Positions 7,528 through 15,872 of a DNA stretch of 64,000 nt are shown one piece after another. A program made the position numbers and the translations under genes. This DNA comes from Bradyrhizobium sp. Ce-3 (lineage in GTDB: Bacteria; Pseudomonadota; Alphaproteobacteria; Rhizobiales; Xanthobacteraceae). The notes under the pieces are model-generated. The model had not been told where the DNA came from and did no database searches. It saw only the letters and a list, made by a program, of their open reading frames with translations. The first letter of the stretch is position 1. Each line of letters opens with the position of its first letter. The DNA is taken from positions 620,001-684,000 of the forward strand of contig NZ_BQUV01000003.1 of the NCBI RefSeq assembly GCF_022835695.1, written 5' to 3'.

Positions 7528-8097
7528 ATGGTTGACGAAACGCATCTCTGGCTGATCCGCCACGCGCCGGTCGACGGGCCGCGCGGTGTGATCCACGCGC
7601 TGGATGCACCGGCGGACCTCGGCGATGCCGCCGCGTTCGCGACGCTGCAGGCGCGGCTGCCGCTTCACGCCATCGCGGTTTGCAGTCCGGCGCGGCGCAC
7701 CAGCGAGACCGCGGCAAGGCTCGGCCTGACGGCAACGGAAGACGACGCCTTTCGCGAGCAGGATTTCGGCGAGTGGACCGGCCGACGCCACAGCGAGATC
7801 GAAGCCGAACTCGGCGAAGCGGCTTATCGCGCCTTCTGGCAATCGCCGGGCACCAACCGCCCGCCCGGCGGCGAAAGTTTTGCCGACCAGATCGGCCGCG
7901 CACGGGTTGGGCTTGCGCGCCTGCCCGCAGGTGATGTCGTGCTGGTCGTGCATTCCGGCACCGTCCGCGCGATCCTCGCGATCGCGCTCGAGCTGGCGCC
8001 GGAGCTCGCGCTGCGCTTCGTCATCGACCCGCTGTCACTGACGCGGATCGACCGGCTTGAGAATGCCTGGCGCGTGGTCGCGGTGAATGGGCGCTGA
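7528..8097 (+). CDS. cobC: Histidine phosphatase, probable alpha-ribazole phosphatase
   Basis: A 189-residue phosphoglycerate-mutase-like protein with the RHG-type motif LIRHAP at residues 8-13, SPARRTSETA, FGEWTGRRHSEIE and the second catalytic His in VVHSGTVRAI. Placed 3 bp after cobS, it most likely removes the 5'-phosphate of alpha-ribazole phosphate or of adenosylcobalamin phosphate. The family is certain; the cobalamin role is inferred from context. Confidence 0.82.
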   Translation: MVDETHLWLIRHAPVDGPRGVIHALDAPADLGDAAAFATLQARLPLHAIAVCSPARRTSETAARLGLTATEDDAFREQDFGEWTGRRHSEIEAELGEAAYRAFWQSPGTNRPPGGESFADQIGRARVGLARLPAGDVVLVVHSGTVRAILAIALELAPELALRFVIDPLSLTRIDRLENAWRVVAVNGR

Positions 8098-8116
8098 TAC
8101 GTGCGCTGCCTTCGAT

Positions 8117-8250
8117 CCGTCATTCCCGCGCAAAGGCTTCGCCTTTGTCGCTGGAGGTGCGAGCGGAGCGAGCCTCGAAGAATGAATCGGGCACCAGCGG
8201 GCCGTCGACCCTTCGAGACGGCTGTTGCGCAGCCTCCTCAGGGTGACGGT
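8117..8250. repeat. Palindromic intergenic repeat, CGTCA...TGACG family
   Basis: Ends are CGTCATTCCCGCGCAAAGGC and CTCAGGGTGACGG, with internal GGTGCGAGCGGAGCGAGCC and CCTTCGAGACGGC. It is related to the elements at 4523 and 9261. The 283-bp gap after cobC holds this and the next repeat, and no gene. Confidence 0.65.
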
Positions 8251-8274
8251 GATAGATTGAGCGCGCAGCTCTAC

Positions 8275-8366
8275 CCCGTCATTGCGAGGAGCGTCAGCGA
8301 CGAAGCAATCCATTTTCTCCATTTGCGGTGCGATGGATTGCTTCGCTTCGCTCGCAATGACGGGGA
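8275..8366. repeat. Palindromic repeat, GTCATTGCGAGGAGCG family
   Basis: CCGTCATTGCGAGGAGCGTC and CGAAGCAATCCAT are mirrored by ATGGATTGCTTCG and CTCGCAATGACGG. A second copy lies at 21460-21545. These elements are common between genes in Bradyrhizobium-like genomes. Confidence 0.8.
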
Positions 8367-8380
8367 GGGGACCTGCGCTT

Positions 8381-9181
8381 CTACCCGTTCCGCCGCTGGC
8401 CGCGCAGGGTCGGCAGGCCGATGCCGGCAGCGTCGAAGCCGCCGTCGACGGCGAGGATCTGTCCGGTGATGTAGCTTGAGCGATCCGAGCACAGGAAGAA
8501 GATCGCTTCCGCCAGCTCCTCCTCCAGCCCGTAACGATTCAGCGGGATCGCGTCGTGATAGTCGGCGCGGATCTCCGGCGTGTGCACGGCCTTGGCCATC
8601 GCGGTCTCGACCGGTCCCGGCGCCACGCCGTTGACGCGGATGCCGAGCGAGGCGAGCTCGACCGCGAGCTGCTTGGTGAGATGCGCAAGCCCGGCCTTGC
8701 TGGTGCCGTAGGCCGAGCGCAATGTCGAAGCGCGCACCGCAGAGATCGAGGTGATGTTGACGATCGCGCCGCCGCCATGCTCGCGCATCACAGGCGCCGC
8801 CGCCTTGGTGCACAGGAACGGGCCGGTGAGGTTGACCGCCATGATCCGGCTCCAGTCGGCGTCCGAGGTCTCCAGCACCGGCGCGAACACGGCAACGCCG
8901 GCGTTGTTGACCAGCGCGTCGAGCCGGCCGAAGCGATCCACGATCGCGGTAATCGCCTGGGCCACGCCGGCGGCATCCGCTACGTCGCAGGTCAGCGCCA
9001 GCGTGGTGTCGGGCTGCTTCAGCGCCGCCACCGCGCTCTCCAGCAGCGTGCCCTCGATGTCGAGCAGCGCAACGCGCCAGCCGTCGGCGAGAAAACGCTT
9101 CGCAGCCGCAAGCCCGATACCGCGCGCGGCGCCGGTCACGAGTGCGACTTTTTGTGGGGAGGGAGTCATCGGGCGGTCCAT
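8381..9181 (-). CDS. SDR-family oxidoreductase
   Basis: A 266-residue classical short-chain dehydrogenase: cofactor motif TGAARGIG at 16-23, NNAG at 92-95, catalytic Ser145, Tyr158 and Lys162 (YGTSK), and C-terminal ITGQILAVDGG. Asp41 after the second strand suggests preference for NAD(H). The substrate is unknown. Two in-frame ATGs (9181 and 9169) are possible and neither has a strong ribosome binding site; the longer one is given. It stands alone between two repeat-filled gaps. Confidence 0.88.
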   Translation of the reverse strand: MDRPMTPSPQKVALVTGAARGIGLAAAKRFLADGWRVALLDIEGTLLESAVAALKQPDTTLALTCDVADAAGVAQAITAIVDRFGRLDALVNNAGVAVFAPVLETSDADWSRIMAVNLTGPFLCTKAAAPVMREHGGGAIVNITSISAVRASTLRSAYGTSKAGLAHLTKQLAVELASLGIRVNGVAPGPVETAMAKAVHTPEIRADYHDAIPLNRYGLEEELAEAIFFLCSDRSSYITGQILAVDGGFDAAGIGLPTLRGQRRNG

Positions 9182-9260
9182 CGGTTCGGGCAGGCGGCAT
9201 GCTTTTGCTGAAAGCAGCGTCTGCGACCTTTGGTTCGCTCTGTCAACCGGGTCCCGTTAT

Positions 9261-9371
9261 CCGTCACCCTGAGGTGCGAGCCTTGCGGCGCAATTGACGG
9301 GGAGGGATTAAGGCGCGTCTCGAAGGATGAACGGCCCCCAGCCCGGGCCGTCCATCCTTCGAGGATCGCAC
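9261..9371. repeat. Palindromic intergenic repeat
   Basis: CGTCACCCTGAGGTGCGAGCC at the left is mirrored by CCTTCGAGGATCGCACC at the right, with an inner GGCCC/GGGCC stem. It fills the gap between the SDR start and the end of the chemoreceptor gene. Confidence 0.6.
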
Positions 9372-9376
9372 CGTGC

Positions 9377-11047
9377 CTACGCTGCGAGCTCGGCGGAGGC
9401 GCGCTGCATGTTGGTCGACATATCCTGCGTCACGATGCTCTGCTCCTCGACCGCGGCGGCGGTGGAGGTGATGTACTCGTTGACGCCGGCGATCGCCGCC
9501 TTGATCTCGGACAGCGAGGTGACCACTTCGGCGGCGATCGAGTTCAGCGCATCGATCTCCGAGGAGATCGTGTCGGTCGCCTGCTTGGCCTGGTTGGCGA
9601 GGCTCTTCACCTCGGAGGCCACCACCGCAAAGCCGCGGCCGGCTTCGCCGGCGCGCGCCGATTCGATCGTGGCGTTGAGCGCGAGCAGGTTGATCTGGCC
9701 GGTGATGCTCGAGATCATCTCGACGATGCCGCTCATCGCCTGCGCTGCGGCATTGAGCTTCTGCGCCTGGCCGTCGGCGGCCTCGACGCGACCGGTGGCG
9801 ACCGCGGCGTTCTGCTTCGACTTGGTCATGGTCTCCGAGATCTCGCGGATCGAGGCGCTCATCTCCTCGCTGCCGGCGGCGACCGCCTCGATCAGGCCGC
9901 GTGCGCTGTCGGCCTTCTTGCGGCCGATCGCCTGTGCGGTGATGTCGGTGGCGTACTTCACCACCTTGTAGGGCTTGCCGTTGAGATCGAGGATCGGGTT
10001 GTAGGAGGCCTGGATCCAGATCTCGCGGCCGCCCTTGGCGATACGCTTGTACTCCGCGGCCTGGAACTCGCCCCGGTTCAGCGCGCCCCAGAACTCGCGA
10101 TAGCCGTTCGAGCTCGCCTCGGTGGGCTCGACGAACATGCTGTGATGCTTGCCCTGGATCTCTGCAAGCGAATATCCCATCGCTCCGAGGAAGTTCGGGT
10201 TTGCGGTGCGGATCGTGCCGTCCATGTTGAATTCGATCACGGCCTGCGACTTGCCGATCGCATCGATCTGGCCGTCATTGTCGGCGGCCTTCAGCTTCTG
10301 CTGGGTGACGTCGGTCGCGAACTTGACGACCTTGAACGGCTTGCCGCGGTCGTCGAGGATCGGGTTGTAGCTGGCGAGGATCCAGATCTCCTTGCCGCCC
10401 TTGGCGAGCCGCTTGAACTCGCCGCCCTCGAATTCGCCGCGGTTCAGCCGCGCCCAGAAATCGCGATAGGCCGCGCTGTCGCGGTCGGCCGGCGGCATGA
10501 AGATGCTGTGATGCTTGCCCTGGATCTCGGCCAGCGAATAGCCCATCGCGCCGAGGAAGTTCTCGTTGGCATTGACGATGGTGCCATCCATGTTGAACTC
10601 GATCACCGCCTGGGCACGTCCGATCGCGGCGATCTTGCCGGCATCTTCCATGCCGTGGATCTTCTGCGCGGTGATGTCGGTGGCGAATTTGACGACGCCG
10701 ACCGGCTTGCCGTTCTTGTCCAGGATCGGGTTGTAGGAGGCCTGGATCCAGATCTCGCGGCCGCCCTTGGCGACGCGCTTGTATTGCGCAGCCTGGTACT
10801 CGCCGCGATTCAGGCTCGCCCAGAACTCGCGATACTCGCGGCTGTCGCGCGTGGCTGGTTCGACGAACATGCTGTGGTGCTTGCCCCTGATCTCGTCGAG
10901 CGTGTAGCCCATCGCATTCAGGAAGTTCTCGTTGGCGTCGACGATGGTGCCATCGAGCTTGAACTCGATCACCGCCTGCGATTTGCCGATCGCTGCGGCC
11001 TGCGCCAGTGCGTTGTCGATCTTTGCCTTGTTGCTGAAGCTGAACAT
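9377..11047 (-). CDS. Soluble methyl-accepting chemotaxis protein with three PAS domains
   Basis: A 556-residue cytoplasmic receptor without signal peptide, membrane helix or HAMP domain. Three PAS units repeat with an exact 122-residue period starting at about residues 18, 140 and 262; each reads like [37 protein letters not shown] and [14 protein letters not shown] short MCP signalling domain follows from about 385 to the end, with the hairpin tip [23 protein letters not shown] repeats of this type often bind haem or flavin, but no ligand residue can be assigned. The architecture resembles BdlA-like proteins that link redox sensing to motility or biofilm dispersal. The ATG at 11047 has CGGAG 7 nt upstream. 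Confidence 0.9.
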   Translation of the reverse strand: MFSFSNKAKIDNALAQAAAIGKSQAVIEFKLDGTIVDANENFLNAMGYTLDEIRGKHHSMFVEPATRDSREYREFWASLNRGEYQAAQYKRVAKGGREIWIQASYNPILDKNGKPVGVVKFATDITAQKIHGMEDAGKIAAIGRAQAVIEFNMDGTIVNANENFLGAMGYSLAEIQGKHHSIFMPPADRDSAAYRDFWARLNRGEFEGGEFKRLAKGGKEIWILASYNPILDDRGKPFKVVKFATDVTQQKLKAADNDGQIDAIGKSQAVIEFNMDGTIRTANPNFLGAMGYSLAEIQGKHHSMFVEPTEASSNGYREFWGALNRGEFQAAEYKRIAKGGREIWIQASYNPILDLNGKPYKVVKYATDITAQAIGRKKADSARGLIEAVAAGSEEMSASIREISETMTKSKQNAAVATGRVEAADGQAQKLNAAAQAMSGIVEMISSITGQINLLALNATIESARAGEAGRGFAVVASEVKSLANQAKQATDTISSEIDALNSIAAEVVTSLSEIKAAIAGVNEYITSTAAAVEEQSIVTQDMSTNMQRASAELAA

Positions 11048-11479
11048 CAGGGCTCCGTGAAGGGTCAAACTATGAAACGGGATGGGAAAAGCGGATCGTG
11101 GCAACTCACGGAAAGGTTGCAGCGAGCCGTTTAGCATCGGTAAAGCCTGCGGCGTGGCACCAACTGCATAATGTACGGATGCACGCGCGCATCTAATTCA
11201 AGTTGCGAGGTATTTCTTCAATATGCACGTTAGCATCCATAGTTCGCATGCGATGTTCACCGTAATCTTACGGACCAAAATCGACGACAACTTTCGTCTG
11301 ATGCGGATGATCGCAACGCGCCCACTTCAGCAACGCTGATAGGCCTATTACGAAGTCTGATATTGTCCGCTGTTTCGTGGGCTGATCGTGCAAGTTGATT
11401 CGCGTTCGCGACAACGGCGCGTCGCGTCGATTCTGATGGGCGCCACGCCCGGCGGCCGCAAAAAAATCGTCGCACGAGA
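11048..11479. other. Intergenic region without a recognisable gene
   Basis: This stretch is less GC-rich than its neighbours and separates the chemoreceptor start from the promoter of the GST gene. I see no convincing open frame, RNA structure or repeat in it; the chemoreceptor promoter should be near its left end. Confidence 0.5.
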
Positions 11480-11506
11480 TGTCGGCGGGGCGATCTCCGC
11501 TTCGTC
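11480..11506 (+). promoter_or_regulatory. Candidate ECF-sigma promoter before GST
   Basis: TGTCGG at 11480-11485 and CGTC at 11503-11506 are separated by 17 bp, the same as in front of the sigma operon. The GST start is 32 bp downstream. Confidence 0.6.
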
Positions 11507-11537
11507 CTCGTGACACTGGTTCCATGATGGAGTTCTG

Positions 11538-12191
11538 ATGTCGCTCACCCTGCATTACCACCCGCTGTCCTCGTTCTGCTGGAAGGCGCTGGTCGCGCTC
11601 TACGAGAACGGCGCGCCGTTCACCCCGAATCTGGTCAATCTCGGCGATCCCGCCGAGCGCGCGGCATTGCTCGCGCTGTGGCCGATAGGGCGCTTTCCCG
11701 TGCTCCGCGACGAGACGCGCGGCGAGACGGTGCCTGAATCGAGCATCGTCATCGAATATCTCGACCGGCACTACCCCGGTGCCACACGGCTGATCGCCGA
11801 AGACCCGGAGCTCGCATTGCAGACCCGGCTGCGCGACCGCTTTCTCGATCTCTACGTTCATCTGCCGATGCAGAAGATCGTCGGTGACCGGTTGCGGCCC
11901 GCCGACGCCAAGGATCCGCATGGCGTCGCCGAGGCGCGGGCGCAGCTCCGCACCTCCTATGCGATTCTCGACCAGCAGCTCGCCCATGGCGGCTGGATGA
12001 TGGGTGAGGGTTTTGGCCTCGCCGATTGCGCCGCCGCGCCGGCGCTGTTCTACGGCAACAAGGTCGAGCCGATCGGGGAGGGCCACCGGCATCTGGCAGC
12101 CTATCTCGAGCGGCTGCAGGCGCGACCGTCTTTCGCGCGTGTCCTGAACCAGGCCGAGCCTTATTTCGGCATGTTCCCCAAGGAGACTTGA
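11538..12191 (+). CDS. Glutathione S-transferase family protein
   Basis: A 217-residue GST. The N-terminal thioredoxin fold (residues 1-80) begins SLTLHYHPLSSFCWKALVAL, where Ser11/Ser12 or Cys14 would contact glutathione. It contains RFPVLRD and the conserved PESSIVIEYLD glutathione-binding turn. The helical C-terminal domain spans about 90-210 with GWMMGEGFGLADCAAAPAL. GATGGAG lies 7 nt before the ATG. It is probably transcribed from the ECF-type promoter at 11480, which fits a role in handling electrophiles or oxidised compounds. The specific substrate is unknown. Confidence 0.88.
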   Translation: MSLTLHYHPLSSFCWKALVALYENGAPFTPNLVNLGDPAERAALLALWPIGRFPVLRDETRGETVPESSIVIEYLDRHYPGATRLIAEDPELALQTRLRDRFLDLYVHLPMQKIVGDRLRPADAKDPHGVAEARAQLRTSYAILDQQLAHGGWMMGEGFGLADCAAAPALFYGNKVEPIGEGHRHLAAYLERLQARPSFARVLNQAEPYFGMFPKET

Positions 12192-12238
12192 GGGGAACCC
12201 TTGGGTTCGACGGGCTGCGAAAATAAATCGCGGCCCGC

Positions 12239-12265
12239 TGTCGCTTTCGGGCCGTTCCATTCGTC
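12239..12265 (+). promoter_or_regulatory. Candidate ECF-sigma promoter before NTF2-like gene
   Basis: TGTCGC at 12239-12244 and CGTC at 12262-12265, again 17 bp apart. It differs from the other four copies only in the last base of the first element. The downstream start codon is at 12335. Confidence 0.5.
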
Positions 12266-12334
12266 TTGCATTTGAGGCCCGGGTTCTGGAGCACTTCGCG
12301 CTCCGGAGGCCCGGGCGAATAATGTGGAGACGAC

Positions 12335-12706
12335 ATGGCTGCAGCTGGCAACAGGGCGGAGATCATCCGCGGGCTCTTTGCCGCCTATCTCGCCAATGAC
12401 CGCGCGAGCGTCGAGGCGGCGTTTGCGGAGAATTTCCGCTTCTCGACGCCCTACGGCGAGAACATCGACAAGCCGCGCTATTTCGCCGAGTGCTGGCGCG
12501 ACTCCGGCTGGATCGGCCGTCACGAGATCGAGCGCATCATGGTCGACGGCACTGAGGCCTTCGTCACCTATCGCTGCGTCGGCCGCGACGGCAAGAGCTT
12601 CCGCAACACCGAGTTTGTCGTGTTCGATGGCGACAAGGTGTCGCGCATCGACGTCTATTTCGGTCCGTCACATCAGGACGGCGAACTCGTCAGGCAGGAT
12701 CGATAA
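12335..12706 (+). CDS. NTF2-like/SnoaL-type protein
   Basis: A 123-residue cone-shaped alpha+beta protein of the NTF2 superfamily: helix IIRGLFAAYLANDRASVEAAF, then FRFSTPYGENIDKPRYFAECW, VDGTEAFVTYRCVGRDG and ending DKVSRIDVYFGP. These folds include isomerases, hydrolases and ligand binders; no catalytic residue is certain here. GTGGAGA upstream supports the ATG. It precedes the beta-lactamase-fold gene by 65 bp in the same direction and shares its candidate ECF promoter. Confidence 0.8.
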   Translation: MAAAGNRAEIIRGLFAAYLANDRASVEAAFAENFRFSTPYGENIDKPRYFAECWRDSGWIGRHEIERIMVDGTEAFVTYRCVGRDGKSFRNTEFVVFDGDKVSRIDVYFGPSHQDGELVRQDR

Positions 12707-12771
12707 GGCACCCCCGGTGATGGCGCTCGCTCGTCGCCGGCGGGGCGCAAATTCTGAAGGAAACCTGGAAG

Positions 12772-13980
12772 ATGTCCATTGCGCGTGAGAACAGCGGCCT
12801 GTCGCAGGCACGGCTCGGACGCATGCACGAGGTGCTGGCACGCCATGTCGATGGTGGCGATGTTCCTGGCCTCGTGGCCTTGGTCAGCTGTCGCGGCGAG
12901 ATCCATGCCGATGTGCTTGGACGTATGGCGGTGGGCGGAGCGCCGATGCAGCGTGACACCATCTTCCGCATCGCCTCGATGACCAAGCCGGTGACGGCGG
13001 CCGCCGCGATGATCCTTGTCGAGGAGTGCCGGCTCAGGCTCGACGATCCCCTCGACCGCTGGCTGCCCGAGCTCGCCGATCGCCGCGTGTTGCGTACCAT
13101 CGAGTCCGAGATCCATGACACGGTGCCGGCGAGGCGCGCGATCACGCTGCGCGATCTTCTGACCTTCCGTCTCGGGCTCGGCATGATCCCGGTGTATCCG
13201 GCACGCTACCCGATCCAGATGGCGCTCGCGGATGCCGGCTTCGCGCCGGGGCCGGTCTTTCCGTCGTTTCCGCCGGACGAACTGCTGCGCCGCTACGGCG
13301 CGCTGCCGCTGGCCTATCAGCCCGGCGAACGCTGGCTCTACAACACCGGGAGCCTGATCCTCGGCGTCCTGATCGCGCGTGTTGCCGGAACCTCGTTCGC
13401 GGACTTCCTGCAGCAGCGGATCTTCGGACCGCTCGGCATGAACGATACGGCGTTCCACGTGCCGCAGCACAAGCTGTCGCGGTTCGCGACGTGCTATGGC
13501 GGCGATCCTGCGACCGGCACGCTGAAAGTGTTCGACGAACCCGCGACCGGCAGATACGCGGCGCCGCCAGCGTTCGAGAATGGCGGTGCCGGGCTGGTGT
13601 CGACTGCGGATGATTTCAACGCCTTCGCGCAGATGCTGCTCAATGGCGGCCGGCTCGGCACCGAGCGCATCCTGTCGCGTCCCTCGGTCGAGTTGATGAC
13701 CTCGAACCAGATCACGCCGGAGCAAAAGCAGGGATCCGAATTCCTCCTCGGCGCCGGGCGCGGCTGGGGTTTCGGGCTGTCGGTGCTCACCGCGCGCGAC
13801 GATCTCGCTCATGTGCCGGGTCGTTACGGCTGGGAAGGCGGTTATGGTACCTCCTGGTTTTCCGACCCGCGCGAGGCGCTGACTGGAATCCTGCTGACCC
13901 AGCGCATGATGGATTCGCCGCAGCCGCCCGCGGTGTTCGCCGATTTCTGGACGCTCGCCTATCAGGCGATCGATGACTAG
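12772..13980 (+). CDS. Serine hydrolase, beta-lactamase/family VIII esterase fold
   Basis: A 402-residue cytoplasmic serine hydrolase of the class C beta-lactamase fold. The nucleophile motif is SMTK at 69-72 (Ser69, Lys72), and the conserved Tyr is Tyr190 in WLYNTGS. There is no signal peptide, so a role as an exported beta-lactamase is unlikely; an esterase or amidase acting on a small ester or lactone is more probable. The ATG at 12772 has GAAGGAAACC upstream. It follows the NTF2-like gene and may belong to the same ECF-controlled unit. Confidence 0.85.
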   Translation: MSIARENSGLSQARLGRMHEVLARHVDGGDVPGLVALVSCRGEIHADVLGRMAVGGAPMQRDTIFRIASMTKPVTAAAAMILVEECRLRLDDPLDRWLPELADRRVLRTIESEIHDTVPARRAITLRDLLTFRLGLGMIPVYPARYPIQMALADAGFAPGPVFPSFPPDELLRRYGALPLAYQPGERWLYNTGSLILGVLIARVAGTSFADFLQQRIFGPLGMNDTAFHVPQHKLSRFATCYGGDPATGTLKVFDEPATGRYAAPPAFENGGAGLVSTADDFNAFAQMLLNGGRLGTERILSRPSVELMTSNQITPEQKQGSEFLLGAGRGWGFGLSVLTARDDLAHVPGRYGWEGGYGTSWFSDPREALTGILLTQRMMDSPQPPAVFADFWTLAYQAIDD

Positions 13981-13990
13981 CGCCTGTTAC

Positions 13991-14080
13991 GTTCCGATTG
14001 AAATCGGAACGGGGCGCCAGATTCTTGTTCTGACGCGTTTTCTTTGCGCGAACCGGTATCCACTTCGCTCGAAAACGCTT
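13991..14080. repeat. Palindromic repeat pair between hydrolase and YciI genes
   Basis: GTTCCGATT-GA-AATCGGAAC at 13991-14010 is a perfect hairpin. It is followed by GATTCTTGTTCTGACGCG and the reverse-orientation copy of the GCGTTTTCGAGCGAAGTGG element (14033-14080). The tail sequence matches that of the copy at 4005, so the tail belongs to the element. Confidence 0.75.
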
Positions 14081-14127
14081 TAGCGCGGAGCGCACGTCAA
14101 TGACCTCGGAAATAATTTCAAGCGCCG

Positions 14128-14154
14128 TGTCGGGATCGCAAACTCTGCACCGTC
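14128..14154 (+). promoter_or_regulatory. Candidate ECF-sigma promoter before YciI gene
   Basis: TGTCGG at 14128-14133 and CGTC at 14151-14154 with 17-bp spacing, 54 bp before the YciI start at 14208. Confidence 0.6.
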
Positions 14155-14207
14155 TTTTCAATCGAGCGCCGATGCTGAGATCGGCTGAGAGACAACGGAG
14201 CAAGACG

Positions 14208-14624
14208 ATGAAGTTCATGGTGATCGTGAAGGCGAACAAGGATACCGAAGCCGGCGTGATGCCGAGCACCGAGATGCTTGCTTCGATGGGCAAGTTCAAC
14301 GAGGAGATGGTCAAGGCCGGCGTGATGCAGGCCGGCGAGGGGCTGCATCCGACCAGCAAGGGTGCGCGCGTCAAATATGCCGGCGGGCAGGGCACCGTGA
14401 GCCATGGACCGTTCAGCGTGACCTCCGATCTCGCCTGCGGCTTCTGGATGATCGAGACCAAATCGCTCGATGACGCGATCGACTGGATGAAGCGCGCGCC
14501 GTTCGACGCCGGCTCCGAGATCGAGATCCGCCAGGTGTTCGCCGCGGAGGATTTCGGCGAGGCGCTGACGCCCGAGTTGCGCGAGCAGGAAGAGCGCATG
14601 CGTGCGCAGGCTGGCAAGAAGTGA
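14208..14624 (+). CDS. YciI-family protein, HGPF variant
   Basis: A 138-residue YCII-family protein. The usual DGPF motif reads HGPF at residues 66-69, followed by SVTSDLACGFWMIETKS and IEIRQVFAAEDFG. The Asp-to-His change removes the acidic residue most often proposed as functional in this family, so this copy may bind something different. CGGAG at 14196-14200 fixes the ATG at 14208. It is preceded by an ECF-type promoter and followed by a second YciI gene 155 bp later. Confidence 0.85.
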   Translation: MKFMVIVKANKDTEAGVMPSTEMLASMGKFNEEMVKAGVMQAGEGLHPTSKGARVKYAGGQGTVSHGPFSVTSDLACGFWMIETKSLDDAIDWMKRAPFDAGSEIEIRQVFAAEDFGEALTPELREQEERMRAQAGKK

Positions 14625-14779
14625 AACCGAACGTCATTCCGGGAAATCGCCGGGGCGATGCTCCCGGAATACCAGACCGCCGCCGCGGGTCCTTGATTGC
14701 GGGCCGGCGCCGTGTGGGACTTCCAGGGATGACCAAAGTGAAGATTGCGCGTGCTTCAACAGACAAGGAAATCCGACCA

Positions 14780-15205
14780 ATGCGTTTCATGATGCTGATG
14801 ATCCCGCAGGGCTATGAGTCCGCGCCGGCCAAGCTCGAGCTCGACCCCGAGCGGGTCGCCGCGATGATGCGATACAATCAGGCGCTGAAGGACGCCGGCG
14901 TGCTGATCACGCTGGAAGGCCTGCACCCGCCGGCGACAGGTGCGCGCGTCAGGTTCGACACCGGCACGCCCATCGTGACCGACGGTCCGTTCACCGAGGC
15001 CAAGGAAGTGATCGGCGGCTTCTGGATGATCGAGGTCGCCTCGCGGGCGGAGGCGGTCGAATGGGCCAAGAAGTGCCCGGCCACTGCCAACGAGATGATC
15101 GAGATCCGCCAGGTGCAGGAGATGGCGGATTTCTCCGAGGAGGTGCAGCAGGCGGCCGCCAGCTTCGAACATCCGCAGGGCGGCTGGGGCAAGGCGTTGC
15201 GCTGA
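14780..15205 (+). CDS. YciI-family protein with DGPF motif
   Basis: A 141-residue DGPF protein: MRFMMLMIPQGYESAPAK, TDGPFTEAKEVIGGFWMIE (DGPF at 68-71), then IEIRQVQEMADFS. ACAAGGAAAT lies 8-9 nt before the ATG at 14780, which gives the length usual for the family; the open frame upstream has no other support. It lies between two other YciI-like genes in the same direction, so the three probably form one transcription unit from the promoter at 14128. Confidence 0.87.
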   Translation: MRFMMLMIPQGYESAPAKLELDPERVAAMMRYNQALKDAGVLITLEGLHPPATGARVRFDTGTPIVTDGPFTEAKEVIGGFWMIEVASRAEAVEWAKKCPATANEMIEIRQVQEMADFSEEVQQAAASFEHPQGGWGKALR

Positions 15206-15296
15206 ACCAACATGATCCAAGTCGCGACGCCGCGGCAAAGCGGCTTCGCATCACCGAACCATCGTCAATCAGCAACCACCACAACGGAGACGTACA

Positions 15297-15662
15297 ATGA
15301 GCACCAACACCTTCCTTGCCGTCTATCTCGGCGGCGGTAAAACCGGCTCGCGGATCGAAGCCTGGAACGCGCTGCCCGAGGCCGAACGGCGCGCCAAGGA
15401 GCAGCAGGGCATGGCCGCGTGGGGTGCGTGGGTCGAGAAACACCACGACGTGATCGTCGAGATGGGCGGACCGCTCGGCAAGACCAAGCTGGTCGGCGCC
15501 GGCGGCACCACCGACATCGCCAATCTGATGACCGGCTTCACCGTGGTGCGCGCGGCCTCGCATGAGGCGGCGGCAAAGCTGTTCGAGAACCACCCGCATT
15601 TCTCGATCTTCCCGGGCGAAGCCGTGGAGATCATGCCGGTGCTGCCGATCCCGGGCCGGTAG
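15297..15662 (+). CDS. YciI-like protein without DGPF motif
   Basis: A 121-residue protein with the YCII-like fold pattern (EQQGMAAWGAWVEKHHDVIVEMGGPLGKTK ends in a GGPL in the DGPF place; later VVRAASHEAAAKLFENHPHFSIF and VEIMPVLPIPG). The motif loss suggests divergence toward another role. CAACGGAGA about 8 nt before the ATG supports the start. It lies 91 bp after the DGPF gene. Confidence 0.78.
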   Translation: MSTNTFLAVYLGGGKTGSRIEAWNALPEAERRAKEQQGMAAWGAWVEKHHDVIVEMGGPLGKTKLVGAGGTTDIANLMTGFTVVRAASHEAAAKLFENHPHFSIFPGEAVEIMPVLPIPGR

Positions 15663-15675
15663 TCCTGGCCGCAGG

Positions 15676-15770
15676 CTCCCTGAACCTCCCCCGTGTGCGG
15701 GGGAGGTCGTCGCGCGCGGCGCGGCGGATGGCGGCCCTCTCCACGGTGTGACCCCCGGGGAGAGGGCCGC
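15676..15770. repeat. Palindromic intergenic repeat, CTCCCTCCCC family
   Basis: Two hairpins lie side by side: CCTCCCCCGTGTGCGGGGGAGG and GCGGCCCTCTCC with GGAGAGGGCCGC. The element is related to those at 2694, 18786 and 39315. Confidence 0.65.
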
Positions 15771-15796
15771 TGCTCGCCAGTTGCGGACGTCGCGTC

Positions 15797-15824
15797 CAGG
15801 TCACGCTGGGCAGGTCACGCTGGG
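15797..15824. repeat. Exact tandem duplication of 14 bp
   Basis: CAGGTCACGCTGGG occurs twice head to tail, 49 bp before the DHFR-like start. It may only be a replication slip. Confidence 0.8.
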
Positions 15825-15872
15825 CAGCAATCAGAAAACCCAAACCTGAAAATTGCGTGGAGGTCTTGCGCC

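Noticed and set aside
9230-11134. A 634-residue plus-strand open frame opposite the chemoreceptor
   Set aside because: It is Asp/Leu/Gly/His-rich, has no recognisable domain, and mirrors the PAS-MCP gene, which has clear domains on the other strand.
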